DNA of 64,000 bases, from positions 248,001 to 312,000 of the forward strand of contig JALJCO010012606.1 in assembly GCA_023101725.1 (NCBI GenBank), in the 5' to 3' direction. A program made the translations under genes and the position numbers. The stretch is from Atherinomorus stipes. Lineage: Eukaryota > Chordata > Actinopteri > Atheriniformes > Atherinidae. Of this stretch, positions 42,101 to 54,829 are shown piece after piece (position 1 is the first letter of the stretch; each line of letters opens with the position of its first letter). Below the pieces are notes generated by a model, which was given only the letters and a program-made list of their open reading frames with translations, ran no database searches and was not told where the DNA came from.

Positions 42101-44730
42101 GTGGAGCAACATCAGCCACAGCTTCTCCAGTGACTTCCACAAGTGGAGCAACATCGACCCCAGTTTCCCCAGTGACTTCCACAAGTGGATCAACATCATC
42201 TCCAGCTTCCCCAGTGACTTCCACAAGTGGAGCAACATCAACCCCCGCTTCCCCAGTGACTTTGACAAGTGGAGCAACATCAGTCCCAGCTTCCCCAGTG
42301 ACTTCCACAAGTGGAGCAACACCAACCCCAACTTCCCCAATAACTCCCACAAGTGGAGCAACATCAACCCCAGCTTCCCCAGTGACTTCCACAAGTGGAG
42401 CAACATCAGCCACAGCTTCCCCAGTGACTTCCACAAGTGGAGCAACATCTGCTCCAGCTTCCCCAGTGACTTCCACAAGTGGCGCAACATCAACTCCAGC
42501 TTCCCCAGTAACTCCCACAAGTGGAGAAATATTAATCCCAGTTCCACCAGTGACTTCCACAAGTGGAGCAACATCAACTCCAGCTTCCCCAGTGACTTCC
42601 ACAAGTGGAGCAACATCAGCCACAGCTTCCCCAGTGACTTCCACAAGTGGAGCAACATCTGCTCCAGCTTCCCCAGTAACTTCCACAAGTGGAGCAACAT
42701 CAACCCCAGCTTCCTCAATAACTTCCACAAGTGGAGCAACATCAGTCCCAGCTTCCCCAGTAACTTCAACAAATGGAGCAACATCGACCCCAGCTTCCCC
42801 AGTGACTTCCACAAGTGGAGCAACATCAACCCCAGCTTCCCCAGTGACTTCCACAAGTGGAGCAACATCAACCCCAGCTTCCTCAATAACTTCCACAAGT
42901 GAAGCAACACCAACCCCAACTTCCCCAATAACTCCCACAAGTGGAGGAACATCAACCCCAGCTTCCCCAGTAACTTCCACAAGTGGAGCAACATCAACTC
43001 CAGCTTTCCCAGTAACTCCCACAAGTGGAGAAATATTAATCCCAGTTCCACCAGTGACTTCCACAGGGGGAGCAACATCAATCCCAGCTTCCCCAGTGAC
43101 TTCGACAAGTGGAGCAACGTCAACCCCAGCCTCCCCAGTGACTTCCACAAGTGGAGCAACATCTGCTCCAGCTTCCCCAGTAACTTCTACAAGTGGCGCA
43201 ACATCAACCCCAGCTTCCCCAGTGACTTCCACAAGTGGAGCAACATCAACTCCAGCTTCCCCAGTGACTTCCACAAGTGGAGCAACATCAGCCACAGCTT
43301 CCCCAGTGACTTCCACAAGTGGAGCAACATCTGCTTCAGCTTCCCCAGTAACTTCCACAAGTGGAGCAACATCAACCCCAGCTTCCTCAATAACTTCCAC
43401 AAGTGGAGCAACATCAGTCCCAGCTTCCCCAGTAACTTCAACAAATGGAGCAACATCGACCCCAGCTTCCCCATTGACTTCCACAAGTGGAGCAACATCA
43501 ACCCCAGCTTCCCCAGTGACTTCCACAAGTGGAGCAACATCAACCCCAGCTTCCCCAGTGACTTCCACAAGTGGAGCAACATCAACCCCAGCTTCCTCAA
43601 TAACTTCCACAAGTGGAGCAACATCAGTCCCAGCTTCCCCAGTAACTTCAACAAATGGAGCAACATCGACCCCAGCTTCCCCATTGACTTCCACAAGTGG
43701 AGCAACATCAACCCCAGCTTCCCCAGTGACTTTCACAAGTGGAGCAACATCAGTCCCAGCTTCCCCAGTGACTTCAACAAGTGGAGCAACATCATCTCCA
43801 GCTTCCTCATTGACTTCCACAAGTGGAGCAACATCGACCCCAGATTTCCCAGTGACTTCCACAAGTGGAGCAACATCATCTCCAGCTTCAACAACACCAT
43901 TCAATTCATCATTACCGATAAATGCAGCAGAAACAACCACCACAGCTGATACAACATCACCCACATCTTCCCAAACAGCTTCAACTTCACAAAGATCCAC
44001 AGCTGCTTCAGCAACCACCACAGCTGACCCAACAACTTTTACAGTTGGGGAAACATCAGGGATTTCTGCACAGACTAAAGCAACATCCTTACCAACAACA
44101 AGTGATTCCACACCAACCACAGGTACTCCAGCAACCACCACAGCTGGTGCAATGTCACCCACTGTTACTGCCACAGTTGCTTCTTCAACAACTGCAGCTT
44201 CCCAAGCAACTTCTACAACTTCAGGTGTAGCTGCGTCAGCAACAACCACAGCTGATCCAGTAACTAGCACTGGTGGAGTAACATCTACCAAAACAACTTC
44301 TACAAACACAATAGCTTCTGGAACAAGCACATCTAAAGCAACATCAACCACATCTGCTCTTAAAACAACCATCACTCCACAAACAACAACTACATCTTCT
44401 CCAGCAACAACAGCCACAACTTCCTCAGTGACAACCACAGCATCCCCCAAAGTAACCATAGCTGGAGCATCATCAACCACAGTTGCCCAAACATCTACTA
44501 CGTCTTCTCCAGCAACACAACCAGGTGCTTTAGCAACAACCACAGTTAAAGTAACATCAACCACACCTTCCCAAACAACCACTACAACAGCTACAACCTC
44601 CTCAACAACTACAGTTGCACCAACAACTACAGGAGGATCTCAGGAAACAACCACAGCCTCTTCAGCTGTAATCAACCAAGCAAGCTTCCTTTTGTTCACA
44701 GCAGTTATTACAGTTGCTCTTTTGAAGTAA
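39170..44730 (+). CDS. Mucin-like secreted or GPI-anchored Thr/Ser-rich protein 1 (1824 aa)
   Basis: Three exons: non-coding exon 1 ending 38597, exon 2 at 39145-39206 with the ATG at 39170, and exon 3 from 39293. Intron 2 is 86 bp with GT-AG ends. CDS is 39170-39206 joined to 39293-44730, phase kept. The start MTKIYTILLLLAGITCSS is a signal peptide. Residues from about 20 to 390 are Thr/Ala/Ser-rich (ATSTTAAP type). Residues from about 390 to 1543 are some 80 copies of a 14-residue unit, consensus ATSTPASPVTSTSG (42 bp). A less regular Thr/Ser region follows, then the tail SSAVINQASFLLFTAVITVALLK, which looks like a GPI-anchor signal (small residues, spacer, hydrophobic end); a short transmembrane anchor is the alternative. 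Nearly every repeat residue is a possible O-glycan site. No von Willebrand, SEA or zona domain is seen, so this is not a gel-forming mucin. I do not recognise a named orthologue. Confidence 0.8.
40426..43887 (+). repeat. 42-bp coding minisatellite in mucin-like gene 1
   Basis: About 80 in-frame copies of a 42-base unit encoding ATSTPASPVTSTSG. All differences keep the frame. Four copies carry the variant SGEILIPVPPVT, at about 41260, 41387, 42520 and 43024, and these recur with similar neighbouring units, so blocks of several units have been duplicated. The region is likely to vary in length between individuals. Confidence 0.9.
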
Positions 44731-45142
44731 AAGGTGGACTTTCATTTTTCTACAATGTAGTTAATACAGAAACTTCATAATTTAAACTAATTTATATTTA
44801 TTTATTATCTTTATGTTTGTGAGTTTATGTCACATGTTTGTTTGCACTTATCTTAAATTTTATTCTCAATGCACTATTTATTGCTTTTACTCAGTATTGA
44901 GTTTCTGCATAAAACGAAAAGCATAGACATCATACTTAGAACTGCTTAAATTATTGATACAGAACTACATGAGCCATAAATACAAAATCTGACCATCTAT
45001 GTCAAACATATTTGAAATCCAAATGTCCTGAAGTTGCCATAGTTATTTTGCGTGTGTTTACTGTGCTGTGCACAATGGTGATTGTTCTGTAATATTCACT
45101 TGAATGGAAACATTGAAAGCCTTGTTTTAACAGTATTACTGA

Positions 45143-45148
45143 AATAAA
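45143..45148 (+). terminator. Polyadenylation signal of mucin-like gene 1
   Basis: AATAAA about 410 bases after the stop, in the context 'cagtattactgaaataaag'. The same context carries the signal of gene 2 at 54795-54800. Confidence 0.75.
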
Positions 45149-45826
45149 GACAGTTTATCTGACTAATTTTGACTGTTTTTATTATGATGTAAAAACAAAC
45201 CTGATCCTGTTTTGATGTAATAAACACATAAAGCTACCGGTATTTACAAAGATTAAAAACTAGCATTATGGCTACAGTTAGCAGGCATTTAAGATAAAAC
45301 AGAAATAGGAAACAGAAAAAAAAACATGATTATCAATATACTATTACCTCAAATCTTATGGTGCCAGCTATTTTTTAAAAATATTTTTTATTTCCACAGC
45401 ATCTTAGCTGCCTAATTATAAAGTATCGGTCTTAAAAATATTATACTTCATTGATCATGTGAGGGGAGCTTTTACTCTACAAATGTCAGACAGATATGAA
45501 AAAGTAGCAAATGAACAGCAGGCCACATAATTTTGTCAAGATGCACATGCAACTCAAAAATGGCAACCTTCCCTATCACCTTAATGTGTACAGTACAAAA
45601 TTATAGGCTGCATATATGTTGTGCCATGATATTATTTAGGCTAGGAGGTGTTGGAAGTTGACAAAGACTGATCAAGTTTAGTCCAGGGGGCAACATTACT
45701 TTTACTAAAGTAAAATCTTTTCTAATGGATGTACGAACATGTTTTACAGGAAATGAAAAACACAAAAGAAGCTTTAGAAATACATGTATATTATATACTC
45801 TTATAGATTTATACACTGAGAATTTT

Positions 45827-46271
45827 CTATTCCCGTCTTACTCCGGTGCTGCCGGTGTTGTGCCGACAAACGCCCTCCTGCAGTGGGAACCGGTCAGACT
45901 CCAGTTTGGTTCTCTTCGTCTCACAAGACAAAACTTTTCATCTTTGTCTCACTGGAGTCTGAGTTGGGGTTTGAGAGGCACCTGCTTTCCATCTTTTAGC
46001 AGCAGTTAGTGTTGTCTCAATGTGCAGAACCTGGGGAGGCAGAATACACGACACCGATGCAGCCAGACGAACGAGAACGCACAGCTTATCTCCCCCACAA
46101 GCGCCCTCTTGAGGCTTCGTACCTGAAACTCTTGCATTGAGCATTCATAAACAGTATTCGAGACCACAGGAGTGAAGAAAAATCAGCTCATTCTACACAT
46201 CAGGCAATTGTATGAGCATGTGGAGGAAAGAAAAGAATAGTATTTAACATTTAAACTTGTGCAATGCACCT
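45827..46271 (-). mobile_element. Truncated TTAA-flanked MITE (same family as 56183-57104)
   Basis: On the minus strand it starts next to TTAA (46272-46275) with AGGTGCATTGCACAAGTT and matches the element at 56183-57104 for roughly its first 380 bases, with one extra stretch near 46170-46215. The match stops near 45827, so the far half is missing. The two copies lie in opposite orientations on either side of mucin-like gene 2. Confidence 0.7.
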
Positions 46272-46275
46272 TTAA

Positions 46276-48556
46276 GAAATTTTGTTTAGTCATGACATCC
46301 AGTTTACAAAGACTATGTTCCTACAGCAGGTCTTCATGCTCAGTTCCTACATTTTCCATGGTCACACTCTTTTATGAACAGTCCATGGCTGTCAAGTGAC
46401 CCATATTTACTTAGGAAAATGTGATGCCAAACCACATATAAAAGGTGCCTGGGTTGGACTTCAAAAGTTGGATTTGTGTTGTCCAGACTCATTAAAAATT
46501 TGATAGGAGGCATGGACAAAAAAAAAAAGTCTGATTTGACTCCTTTTTGCCTGGAGTCCCAAGTTTATCAAGTGTATATGCTTAAAATCATGCCAGTGTA
46601 ATACGTATATCCAGAGTGCCAATGTCTGGGGGAAGAATAGGGCGATGATCCCCTTCTCCATTTGTGATGCCGTCGATGTCGTCGCCTTTTCTTTTTGGCG
46701 AATTCTTCACAAAGAAGAGCGCAAATCGCCAAGGTAGCGCAGTTTTTTTGGTCATAGCATACTGTTGCTGTAGCTGTTGTTATTATTGTCGTCTTCTTCT
46801 TCATGTTCTTCTTCTTCTACTACTAGCTGTTTTTATTGCGTTGCATGTCGGGATTGTTCAAGACCCCGACCTGTGTTTGAGGACGTACAGTGTGAGTAGT
46901 CAGATCGCTTCCAAGCGTCGGTCCGTACAGTGTGAGGACAGACATCACAAGCTGTGAACTTTTGAACTCTGCGACTGATTCACACAATTTGAGTTGGGGC
47001 TGCGAGCAACTATTGAAGATATTGCACAGTGTATTCCAGGCTTTAGATAGACTGTTCAACTTTAGAAGGAGTTCCTAAACTTTTTCAGGCAGCCACTGAT
47101 CTGTGGAGGTATGAAAAAGGTGTAAAAAAAAACCCATGTTATTACCATGTAAAAAGAAACACATCCACAAGCACACATGGAGCCATGAACAAAAACATCA
47201 AACACATTTAACCAACATGCATAAACCTGCAATTACATCATTTACAACACAACCAGATAAACACACTGACAAACTGATCTGGTAAAAAAAGAAAATAATT
47301 GGTGCATAACCTGTACTAATAAAATGCTCTTCAATCGCCCAGTTTTGTTATCATTTCTGAATTGGACAAAGACACACCACGCAGCCAAAGTATCCAAATA
47401 TCCAGCATTAGTTTAACACAGCACAGAATATTTTTCTACCAGGAAATTCCATATAGAACCTCCTGTAGATGCAAGTTTGGAATAACTTGTATAAATTTTT
47501 CAGCTAAAAAGGAGAGGTAATGGTACTGCAACAAACCAGAATGAAGTTCTGACAGTACGTACAATTAGAGTTACTTAAAAATAGTCAGTGAGAATCTTAT
47601 CTAAGTGATCATCAAGGTTTACAGCTTTTAACATACCTGCCATCTCTCCTGTATCACCTGAATTTCAAAGGAGAGAAATATACCACCTTTTTTAGTAACT
47701 TAGAGAAAAGAAAGGAGATGAATAAAACTGTAAGAAGTTGATTGATTGACAGAGTAAAATGTAAAGAGTCACAAAACAGGACAGCAGGTTTACAGGTGTT
47801 ATTGCACTCTCTACACATCGTCTCGCATGCTCTACCGTGACAGTTCATATGATATTTTGATTGTTTTATGTTTATGATATTACGCACCACTGCTGACGTA
47901 GCCTGTGACATCATAAATGATTTGTTGCCAGGTTACAAACACAAACATTCACACATTCATGACAGGAGACTTCAACCACACCCTTCTGTCTAAGCTCCCA
48001 ACTTTTCAACAATTTATCAGTTGAGAATTCCTCAATAATTGGTAATGCAGCACTATAATATACCCCAGGTGGATTAATACTGTTACCCAATTCAATACAT
48101 GTTCAGTAATTTTTCAAAAGGGATTTTTTGAAGGCTGTGCGGCACTACACTGGTGAAAAATGAATAAATACATAAATATAGGGGTAAACTGGGGCAATGG
48201 GTAATCTGGGACCCTTCATCATAATTTTTCTGTCTAGCTAGCTAGCTATATACACAAATTTACTTAAATTGCACAAATCAAGCTTGCTACAATGAAAATG
48301 ATGATGGTGATGCTTTGCCAGTCTATGCTAGCTAGCCCTTGCCCTGCCACCCCACATGTTTAGCATCTTCTTAAAATTGAGGTGGTGAGGAGAATGACAT
48401 TATTGAAGATGGAGAAGCCTTCACTTGCTGCAGTGTATTGATGTCTGACCACCGCATTGTGTTTACATTAAAGTGGAAAGTGTTGCCAGACTCCCAGTTT
48501 GTCAATATGTGGCGTCCCACTTTATCAATAGAGCCTGGAAATTTTGGTTTTGGGTC
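46276..48556. other. Intergenic, no feature supported
   Basis: AT-rich with short, unconvincing open frames. A pyrimidine/trinucleotide-rich stretch (TTC/TTG/CTG) lies at about 46760-46835. No gene or clear transposon boundary seen. Confidence 0.5.
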
Positions 48557-48559
48557 AAT

Positions 48560-50059
48560 GGCCCTCATTTATCAAACGATCGTACGACGAAAATCTGTGC
48601 GTACGACCATTTCCAGGCAAGACTCGGCATTTATCAATTTGAACGTGATCGTAGGATACGATCAAATCTCACGACAGCTCTGAGTTCGTGTACGCAAGTT
48701 TGAGTCAGTGAGGGTTTGCAGCGCAGCGCAGCAGAACATGAAAATATTTATTTACCAAACCGCAAACTGTCATCTAAACATAAGTATTCACATATCAGCA
48801 CTAAGAATGAACCCATTTGCAAAGAAAAAGGAAAAAGTGAATGTAGAATGGATTCCCAAAATTACAAAAATAGCTGTGACTGAATTTAATTCCTCCATTT
48901 ATCTCAACAAATTATTAAAATCATTGACATATAGTTCTAGGAGACAAGTGCTTTTCACTCTTCGTGCATCTCCTCACCCCGCTGGTAAACCTGCCACATA
49001 GAAGGAGGTAGGCATCAGTACGCACACGCGCAGGTGCCCAGGTGGAGCGCTGCTTCGGGCTGCAGGAAGGCAGGTGGGTGTCGGACGGTCCGACTCGGAC
49101 CCGGCGGGATGAAACGCTGCTTTAGACTCTGAGAAAATCTACAACACTCCTGACCTGTGCAGTGCTGCACATCGCTCGGACCGCTGGAGAGTTTTGATGC
49201 GCAGGAGAAGATGCGCCCGGAGCCGCTCTGCAGCCCCCACTGGGCTATATGGAGGAGACCGGAGCTGATCCATTTCTAATAAGTAATCAATACTTTAAAG
49301 TTGTATAAGTGCTCAGTCAGTAGACTGTCCCTTAGCTTTGCAAATGCAAGTTATATTTTTTCTGTCCCTGACTGGGTCAGGCTCGGATCTGACCGGCATC
49401 CACCTGTCACCTGTTAGAGCGCAGCGGTTGGACTCGTGACGGAGGGGGGGGTGGGGGTGGGGGGGGGGGGGGGGGGGGCATATTTTGGTGGTAAGTTTCA
49501 TATTGGACCACTTTTTCTTGACCCATTGGCTAAAGAATTGTGACGTTGCCATCGGATGTGGCCTATTATTAAATTTCATAGCTAATAAAACGAATAAACC
49601 GTATAATCCAGGCCTAGATTGAGACTTTTATTAATATCTCAGCCGGTCGTTCAACAGCGGCGAGGCTGACTGATCCTCTTCCGTGCAGCGTTTTTGTGCA
49701 CGTCTCTGACTCCGGTTTTTAAGCTGCCAAACAGCACCTCTTTAATCTTTGTCACCTCACAAATGAGGAATTCTGTCTTGATCCCCCCAAAAGTTTCTTT
49801 TTTGGCAGAATCTCTCCTCTCCACGGTTCAACCTCGCTGGGTGAAGCCTCATCATTATGCATGTTTAAGGGCGTAACCGTGGGCGTGACATTTAAATGAC
49901 GATAAATTTCAGCTGTGGAATTTATCAAGACTCTTTTGTTCGTACGACGAGATTGGACCGATACGAACGTTTTAATAAATCACACGTGGGTCCAATCGTA
50001 CGACCATTTTTACGATCAGATGTGCGACCATTTTGACGATCGTTTGATAAATGAGGGCC
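48560..50059. mobile_element. Non-autonomous Harbinger-like transposon, 1500 bp
   Basis: Inverted ends GGCCCTCATTTATCAAACG are perfect over at least 20 bases, and the 3-bp direct repeat AAT lies at 48557-48559 and 50060-50062. A 3-bp duplication fits PIF/Harbinger elements, though those usually prefer TWA. Subterminal repeats of CGTACGAC and ACGATC occur at both ends, as transposase-binding clusters would. The longest internal frame (48708-49001, 97 codons) has no transposase motifs. It carries a long G run at 49441-49478. It sits between the two mucin-like genes. Confidence 0.8.
49441..49478 (+). repeat. G-rich run with quadruplex potential
   Basis: Thirty-eight bases, nearly all G, with only A or T interruptions at three places. 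It could form a G-quadruplex and is prone to sequencing and replication slippage, so its exact length is doubtful. Confidence 0.85.
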
Positions 50060-50062
50060 AAT

Positions 50063-51800
50063 GTGTTTTTGGTGAAGGGTCATCCATGCAGTGTTAAATA
50101 TTTATTTGTTATTTCTTCTACACATATAGAGATCTTAAGCTATTTAAAATGGTATCATATCATGGGCGAAGATGTTTGGTTCATAATCAGAAATTGCGTT
50201 GAGGTTACATTTTCAGAAAGTTTACCCATATTCACAATAAATGCTTTTAAGTTTTCACGGGGAAGAATTCTAACAGCTACTTCCACAGATCCATCCATGC
50301 CAGGAGTAAAACTACAGTAACAGTTTTATTTCGTGTTTCCCGTTCCTGCTTAGCTCACTGATAGAGAAACACACCAGTCAGAACATATCTATCAGGTTAA
50401 GCGTCTGTTTTGGTGTGTATAAAAACCAGAATAAGACTTTATCATCAGGAATAAATAAACATAAGTGGATATAAAAGATAAACTGTCAAATAATTAAACA
50501 GGCTAAATCCACAGAAAAGCACCAAGGTGCTGTTTTATAGGGAAAACTAAGGTTTCATTTAGATTTCTTTTTCTTTGTTAAAGTTAACTAAACATTTACA
50601 CAGTTATGTAAATAGATTGAACAACAATATGATATAATTAGGTGTGACTGAGTTCAGTAGATGTGTCTCACCTGACGTCATAGATCAATGCCCTGCATCA
50701 GAGTCCACATTTCTTTGCAGGATGCAGAATCATGTAACGCAGTTGTTTTACATCTTACAAAACATGACAACTATAGATGAAGGAGTTGAAACAAGTGTCT
50801 CTTCTCTAATTTAAAACTGAAAAGAAAAATCTAACAGTCTTGTTAGATTCAGTTTAATTCAAGTCAATTCAGTGAACTTAATTAGTCCCAGAGGGGAAAT
50901 TCAATTCCAGTACAACCCATTCAACATCAGATATACAATAGACGTACAACATAATCACAAAAAACAGAACCAGACAGACATGGTGCACCTGTGATCTCTC
51001 TCTTCTAACTTCAAATTCAAACATAAAACTTATTGGTTTGTGTGGATGTTTTAGAGGAAACTGCTATTAGGTTATGCTTTCTTCTCAGATTCTCTAATTC
51101 AATAGAAAGGCAAATTTGTTTGTGCAGCACATTCCATCAAGACAATGGAAAGACAATTCAAAGTTTTTTACATAAAACATAAAAAGAATTAGCAAGGTGG
51201 AGAACAAGCATTAAAAATAATATAAAAGAAAATAATAGAAACAAAACCACATGAGGAAATGACTAAAAAGCTGTGCAAAAATCATAATAAAATCAGGTAA
51301 AATGACTGAATTAGATAAAAACTATTGATAGCTACTATCAGTCTATATAAGACAAAAAGATACTGTGCAGATTTCATGCATGAGCGCACGAGAAAAGGCT
51401 TGTTATTATGTGGGCTTTGAAAGTTACACATGGTGACAGTGTAATCTCCACTGGACTCCAATGTAAGTGTTTGAGAATAAAGCAGTTCCCATTCTAACTC
51501 AGTATTTGTATTGTTAATAGCATTTTTAAAAAAATAAATAAATAAGAAAAACATAAGAAAAACAAACATCAGAAACCTACAACTGGAACAAATGTTCCCA
51601 TGTTATCATAAACAACCATCACAAATCCAACGTCAGGTACTTATGCTTAACAAAGGAAATGCAGCTCAACCAGTTTTACTCATCAGCGCTCACAATTAAT
51701 AAAAGCTTTCAAACAGGTTTCCACTCCTAAAATGAAGCATTACTCACAATATTACTCACTCAGATAATTAACATCTTTGTTAAGCTATGATGTCATTGTA
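50063..51800. other. Intergenic; start of the duplicated block
   Basis: No gene seen up to about 51600. From about 51615 the sequence matches 38275 onward ('acaaatccaacgtca', 'aaatgcagctcaaccagt'), marking the left limit of the duplicated mucin-like gene block. Confidence 0.6.
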
Positions 51801-51815
51801 CCTGTTCTGTGTGGA

Positions 51816-51821
51816 TATAAA
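51816..51821 (+). promoter_or_regulatory. TATA box of mucin-like gene 2
   Basis: TATAAA in GTGGATATAAAAGCTT, matching the gene 1 promoter. A non-coding exon follows, about 51845-51934, with donor AATCT|GTAAGT, nearly identical in layout to gene 1. Confidence 0.75.
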
Positions 51822-52374
51822 AGCTTCAGGATGATGATGGATAACAGTTACAACTGAACAGCAAACACAGAGAATCAGTGAGCATCACAACTTTAACCAC
51901 GACTGGAGACATCCTTCATCACCAGAAAAAATCTGTAAGTAATTTGGTTTATTTCTAGTCACTGCGATTTATGATATTTGGTTTGATTTTAACTTTAGTG
52001 TTAGAAAATAAAATGGTTTATTGTTAAATGTTAAATCTTGACTAAGGCTCATAAATTTATTTATGGTGATAATCATGGTCAGTTTTTTGTTATACATTTC
52101 AAATGAAACTATGTTACAGCAATGACAGTACAGATGCAATATAACGTAAGACTAAAATGTAGCTGTATATATTATTTATTCTTACATTTATAACAACAAT
52201 GCCTTAAAAGTATAGTTCTTCATGAAATGAAAATATTACAAGTACTGAATAATGGTAAAAACAGCTGGATAAGAAATAAAAAAATTTACAGGTTTCATAA
52301 AACAATTATTTGGTGTCCTAAAAATTAATCTAATGATTTTGTGTTTAAAACAGAAAGCAAGTTATTGCAGAAAG

Positions 52375-54312
52375 ATGTTCAGAATCTGTGCTGTATTACT
52401 TCTGTTGGCTGGTAAGTTTAATAAGCAAATTAAATCCTGAAGTGATCTTGATAAAATAAACTGTCATACGAAACTGACTCTTTAAACTACTTATTAAACT
52501 TTAGGGATCACATGTTCATCTACCACAAATGCCTCAACCTCAACAACAGTTGCATCAGCAACCACATCTGCAGCTATGACATCCACAACCGGACCAACGT
52601 CAACCACAGCTGCTCCAGCAACTACCACAACTGGAGCAACTTCAACCACAGCTGCTCCAGCAACTACTAAAACTGGAGCAACGTCAACCACAGCTGCTCC
52701 AGCAACTACCACAACTGGAGCAACATCAACCACAGCTGCTCCAGCAACTACCACAACTGGGGTAACGTCAATCACAGCTGCTTCAGCAACTACCACAACT
52801 GGAGTAACGTCAACCACAGCTGCTTCAGCAACTACCACAACTGGAGCAACATCAACCACAGCTGCTTCAGCAACTACCACAAGTGGAGCAACGTCAACCA
52901 CAGCTGCTCCAGCAACTACTTCAACTGGAGCAACATCAACCACAGCTGCTCCAGCAACTGCGACAACCGGAGCAACGTCAGCCACAGCTGCTCCAGCAAC
53001 TACCACAAGTGGTGCAATGTCAACCACAGCTTCTTCAGCAACTACCACAAATGGAGCAACGTCAACCACAGCTGCTCCAGCAACTACCACAACTGGAGCA
53101 ACGTCAACCGCAGCTGCTTCAGCAACTACCACAAGTGGAGCAATGTCAACCACAGCTGCTCCAGCAACTACCACAAGAGGAGCAACGTCAACCACAGCTG
53201 CTTCAGCAACTACCACAAGTGGAGCAACGTCAACCACAGCTGCTTCAGGAACTACCACTAGTGGAGCAACATCAACCACAGCTGCTCCAGCAACTACCAC
53301 AACTGGAGCAACGTCAACCGCAGCTGCTTCAGCAACTACCACAAGTGGAGCAATGTCAACCACAGCTGCTCCAGCAACTACCACAAGTGGAGCAACGTCA
53401 ACCACAGCTGCTTCAGGAACTACCACAAGTGGAGCAACGTCAACCACAGCTGCTTCAGGAACTACCACAAGTGGAGCAACGTCAACCACAGCTGCTCCAG
53501 CAACTACCACAAGTGGAGCAACATCAACCACAGCTGCTCCAGCAACTACCACAACTGGAGCAACGTCAACCACAGCTGCTCCAGCAACTACCACAACTGG
53601 AGCAACGTCAACCACAGCTGCTCCAGCAACTACCACAAGTGGAGCAATGTCAACCACAGCTTCTTCAGCAACTACCACAAGTGGAGCAACATCAACCACA
53701 GCTGCTTCAGCAACCACAAGTGGAGCAACGTCAGCCAAAGCTGCTCCAGCAACTACCACAAGTGCCCCTGCAACTAACACAGCTGGTGAGACATCACCTA
53801 CCACAGGCTCTTCAACAACCACAGCTTCCCAAGCAACCTCTCCAACTGGAACACCATCTGGCGTAGCTGCATCATCAACAACCACAGTTGATCCAGTAAC
53901 TACCACTGCTGGAGTTGCATCAACCATTTCTGCCCAAACAGGCACATCTACTTTAAAAACAACCATCACTTCACAAACATCTCCAGCAACAACAGCCACA
54001 ACTTCCTCAGTGACAACCATAGCACCCCCCAAAGCAACCAAAGCTGGAGCATCATCAACCACAGTTGCCCAAACATCTACTACGTCTTCTCCTGCAACAC
54101 AACCAGGCGCTTTAACAACAACCACAGTTAAAGTAACATCAACCACACCTTCCCAAACAACCACTACAACAGCTACAACTTCCTCAACAACTACAGTTGC
54201 ATCAACAACTACAGGAGGATCTCAGGAAACAACAACGGCCTCTTCAGCTGTAATCAACCAAACAAGCTTCCTTGTGTTCACAACAGTTATCATAGTTGCT
54301 CTTCTGAAGTAA
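52375..54312 (+). CDS. Mucin-like secreted or GPI-anchored Thr/Ser-rich protein 2 (614 aa)
   Basis: This is a tandem paralogue of the gene at 39170-44730. Exon 2 is 52354-52411 with the ATG at 52375; exon 3 starts at 52505. The CDS is 52375-52411 joined to 52505-54312, phase kept, with a 93-bp GT-AG intron. Signal peptide MFRICAVLLLLAGITCSS differs from gene 1 only in its first half. Residues from about 40 to 430 are some 28 copies of a 14-residue unit, consensus ATSTTAAPATTTTG (42 bp). The C-terminal 190 residues are close to those of gene 1 and end SSAVINQTSFLVFTTVIIVALLK, again like a GPI-anchor signal. Compared with gene 1 it lacks the long ATSTPASPVTSTSG array, so its repeats resemble only gene 1's N-terminal part. 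Function unknown; a cell-surface or mucus coat role is inferred from composition. Confidence 0.8.
52590..53770 (+). repeat. 42-bp coding minisatellite in mucin-like gene 2
   Basis: About 28 in-frame copies of a 42-base unit encoding ATSTTAAPATTTTG, with a few shortened units near 53710 and 53750. The period equals that of gene 1, but the consensus differs. Confidence 0.9.
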
Positions 54313-54794
54313 AAGCTGGACTTTCATTTCTTTCTAATGTAGTTAATACAGAAACTCCATAATTTAAACGTATTTATATAATTATTTATCTTTATGTCTG
54401 TGAGTTTATGTCACATGTTATCTTATCTTAAATTTTATTCTCAATGCACTATTTATTGCTTTTACTCAGTACACTTAATGCACTTACACTTATTTAAAAT
54501 GTCAATCTTGAAACACTGTTTAATGCTTCTATTTAATACATTATTTTATATAAAACAAAAGGCATAGACAACTTTCTGGAAAAATAGTTAAATTATTGAT
54601 ACAGAGTTATATGAGCCAGTGAGTTATTTGTTTACTTTTTTGTCTGTCAAGATATTTAAAATCTAAATGTTTGTTCATTTTGGAGCCACAAATGTACCTA
54701 ATATATTTACTGTGCAGCGCACAATGGTGATTGTTCAGTAATATTCATGGTAATGTGAACGTTGAAGACCTCCTATGCTTTAACAGTATTACTG

Positions 54795-54800
54795 AATAAA
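54795..54800 (+). terminator. Polyadenylation signal of mucin-like gene 2
   Basis: AATAAA in 'cagtattactgaataaaag', about 480 bases after the stop; the whole 3'UTR aligns with that of gene 1. Confidence 0.75.
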
Positions 54801-54829
54801 AGTAAACTAATGTGACTAGTTGTAACTTT

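Noticed and set aside
39282..44582. A 1766-codon open frame on the strand opposite mucin-like gene 1, with shorter ones in other frames
   Set aside because: The 42-bp unit has no stop triplet in that register, so every copy is open by default. The sense frame has signal peptide, splice sites, promoter and polyadenylation signal; the antisense frame has none.
48708..49001. 97-codon frame inside the Harbinger-like element
   Set aside because: No DDE or Myb-type motifs; the element looks non-autonomous.
52494..54164. Antisense 556-codon frame and a Gln-rich 327-codon plus-strand frame (52883-53866) over mucin-like gene 2
   Set aside because: Same cause: the repeat unit lacks stops in three registers. 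Neither has a signal peptide or splice support.
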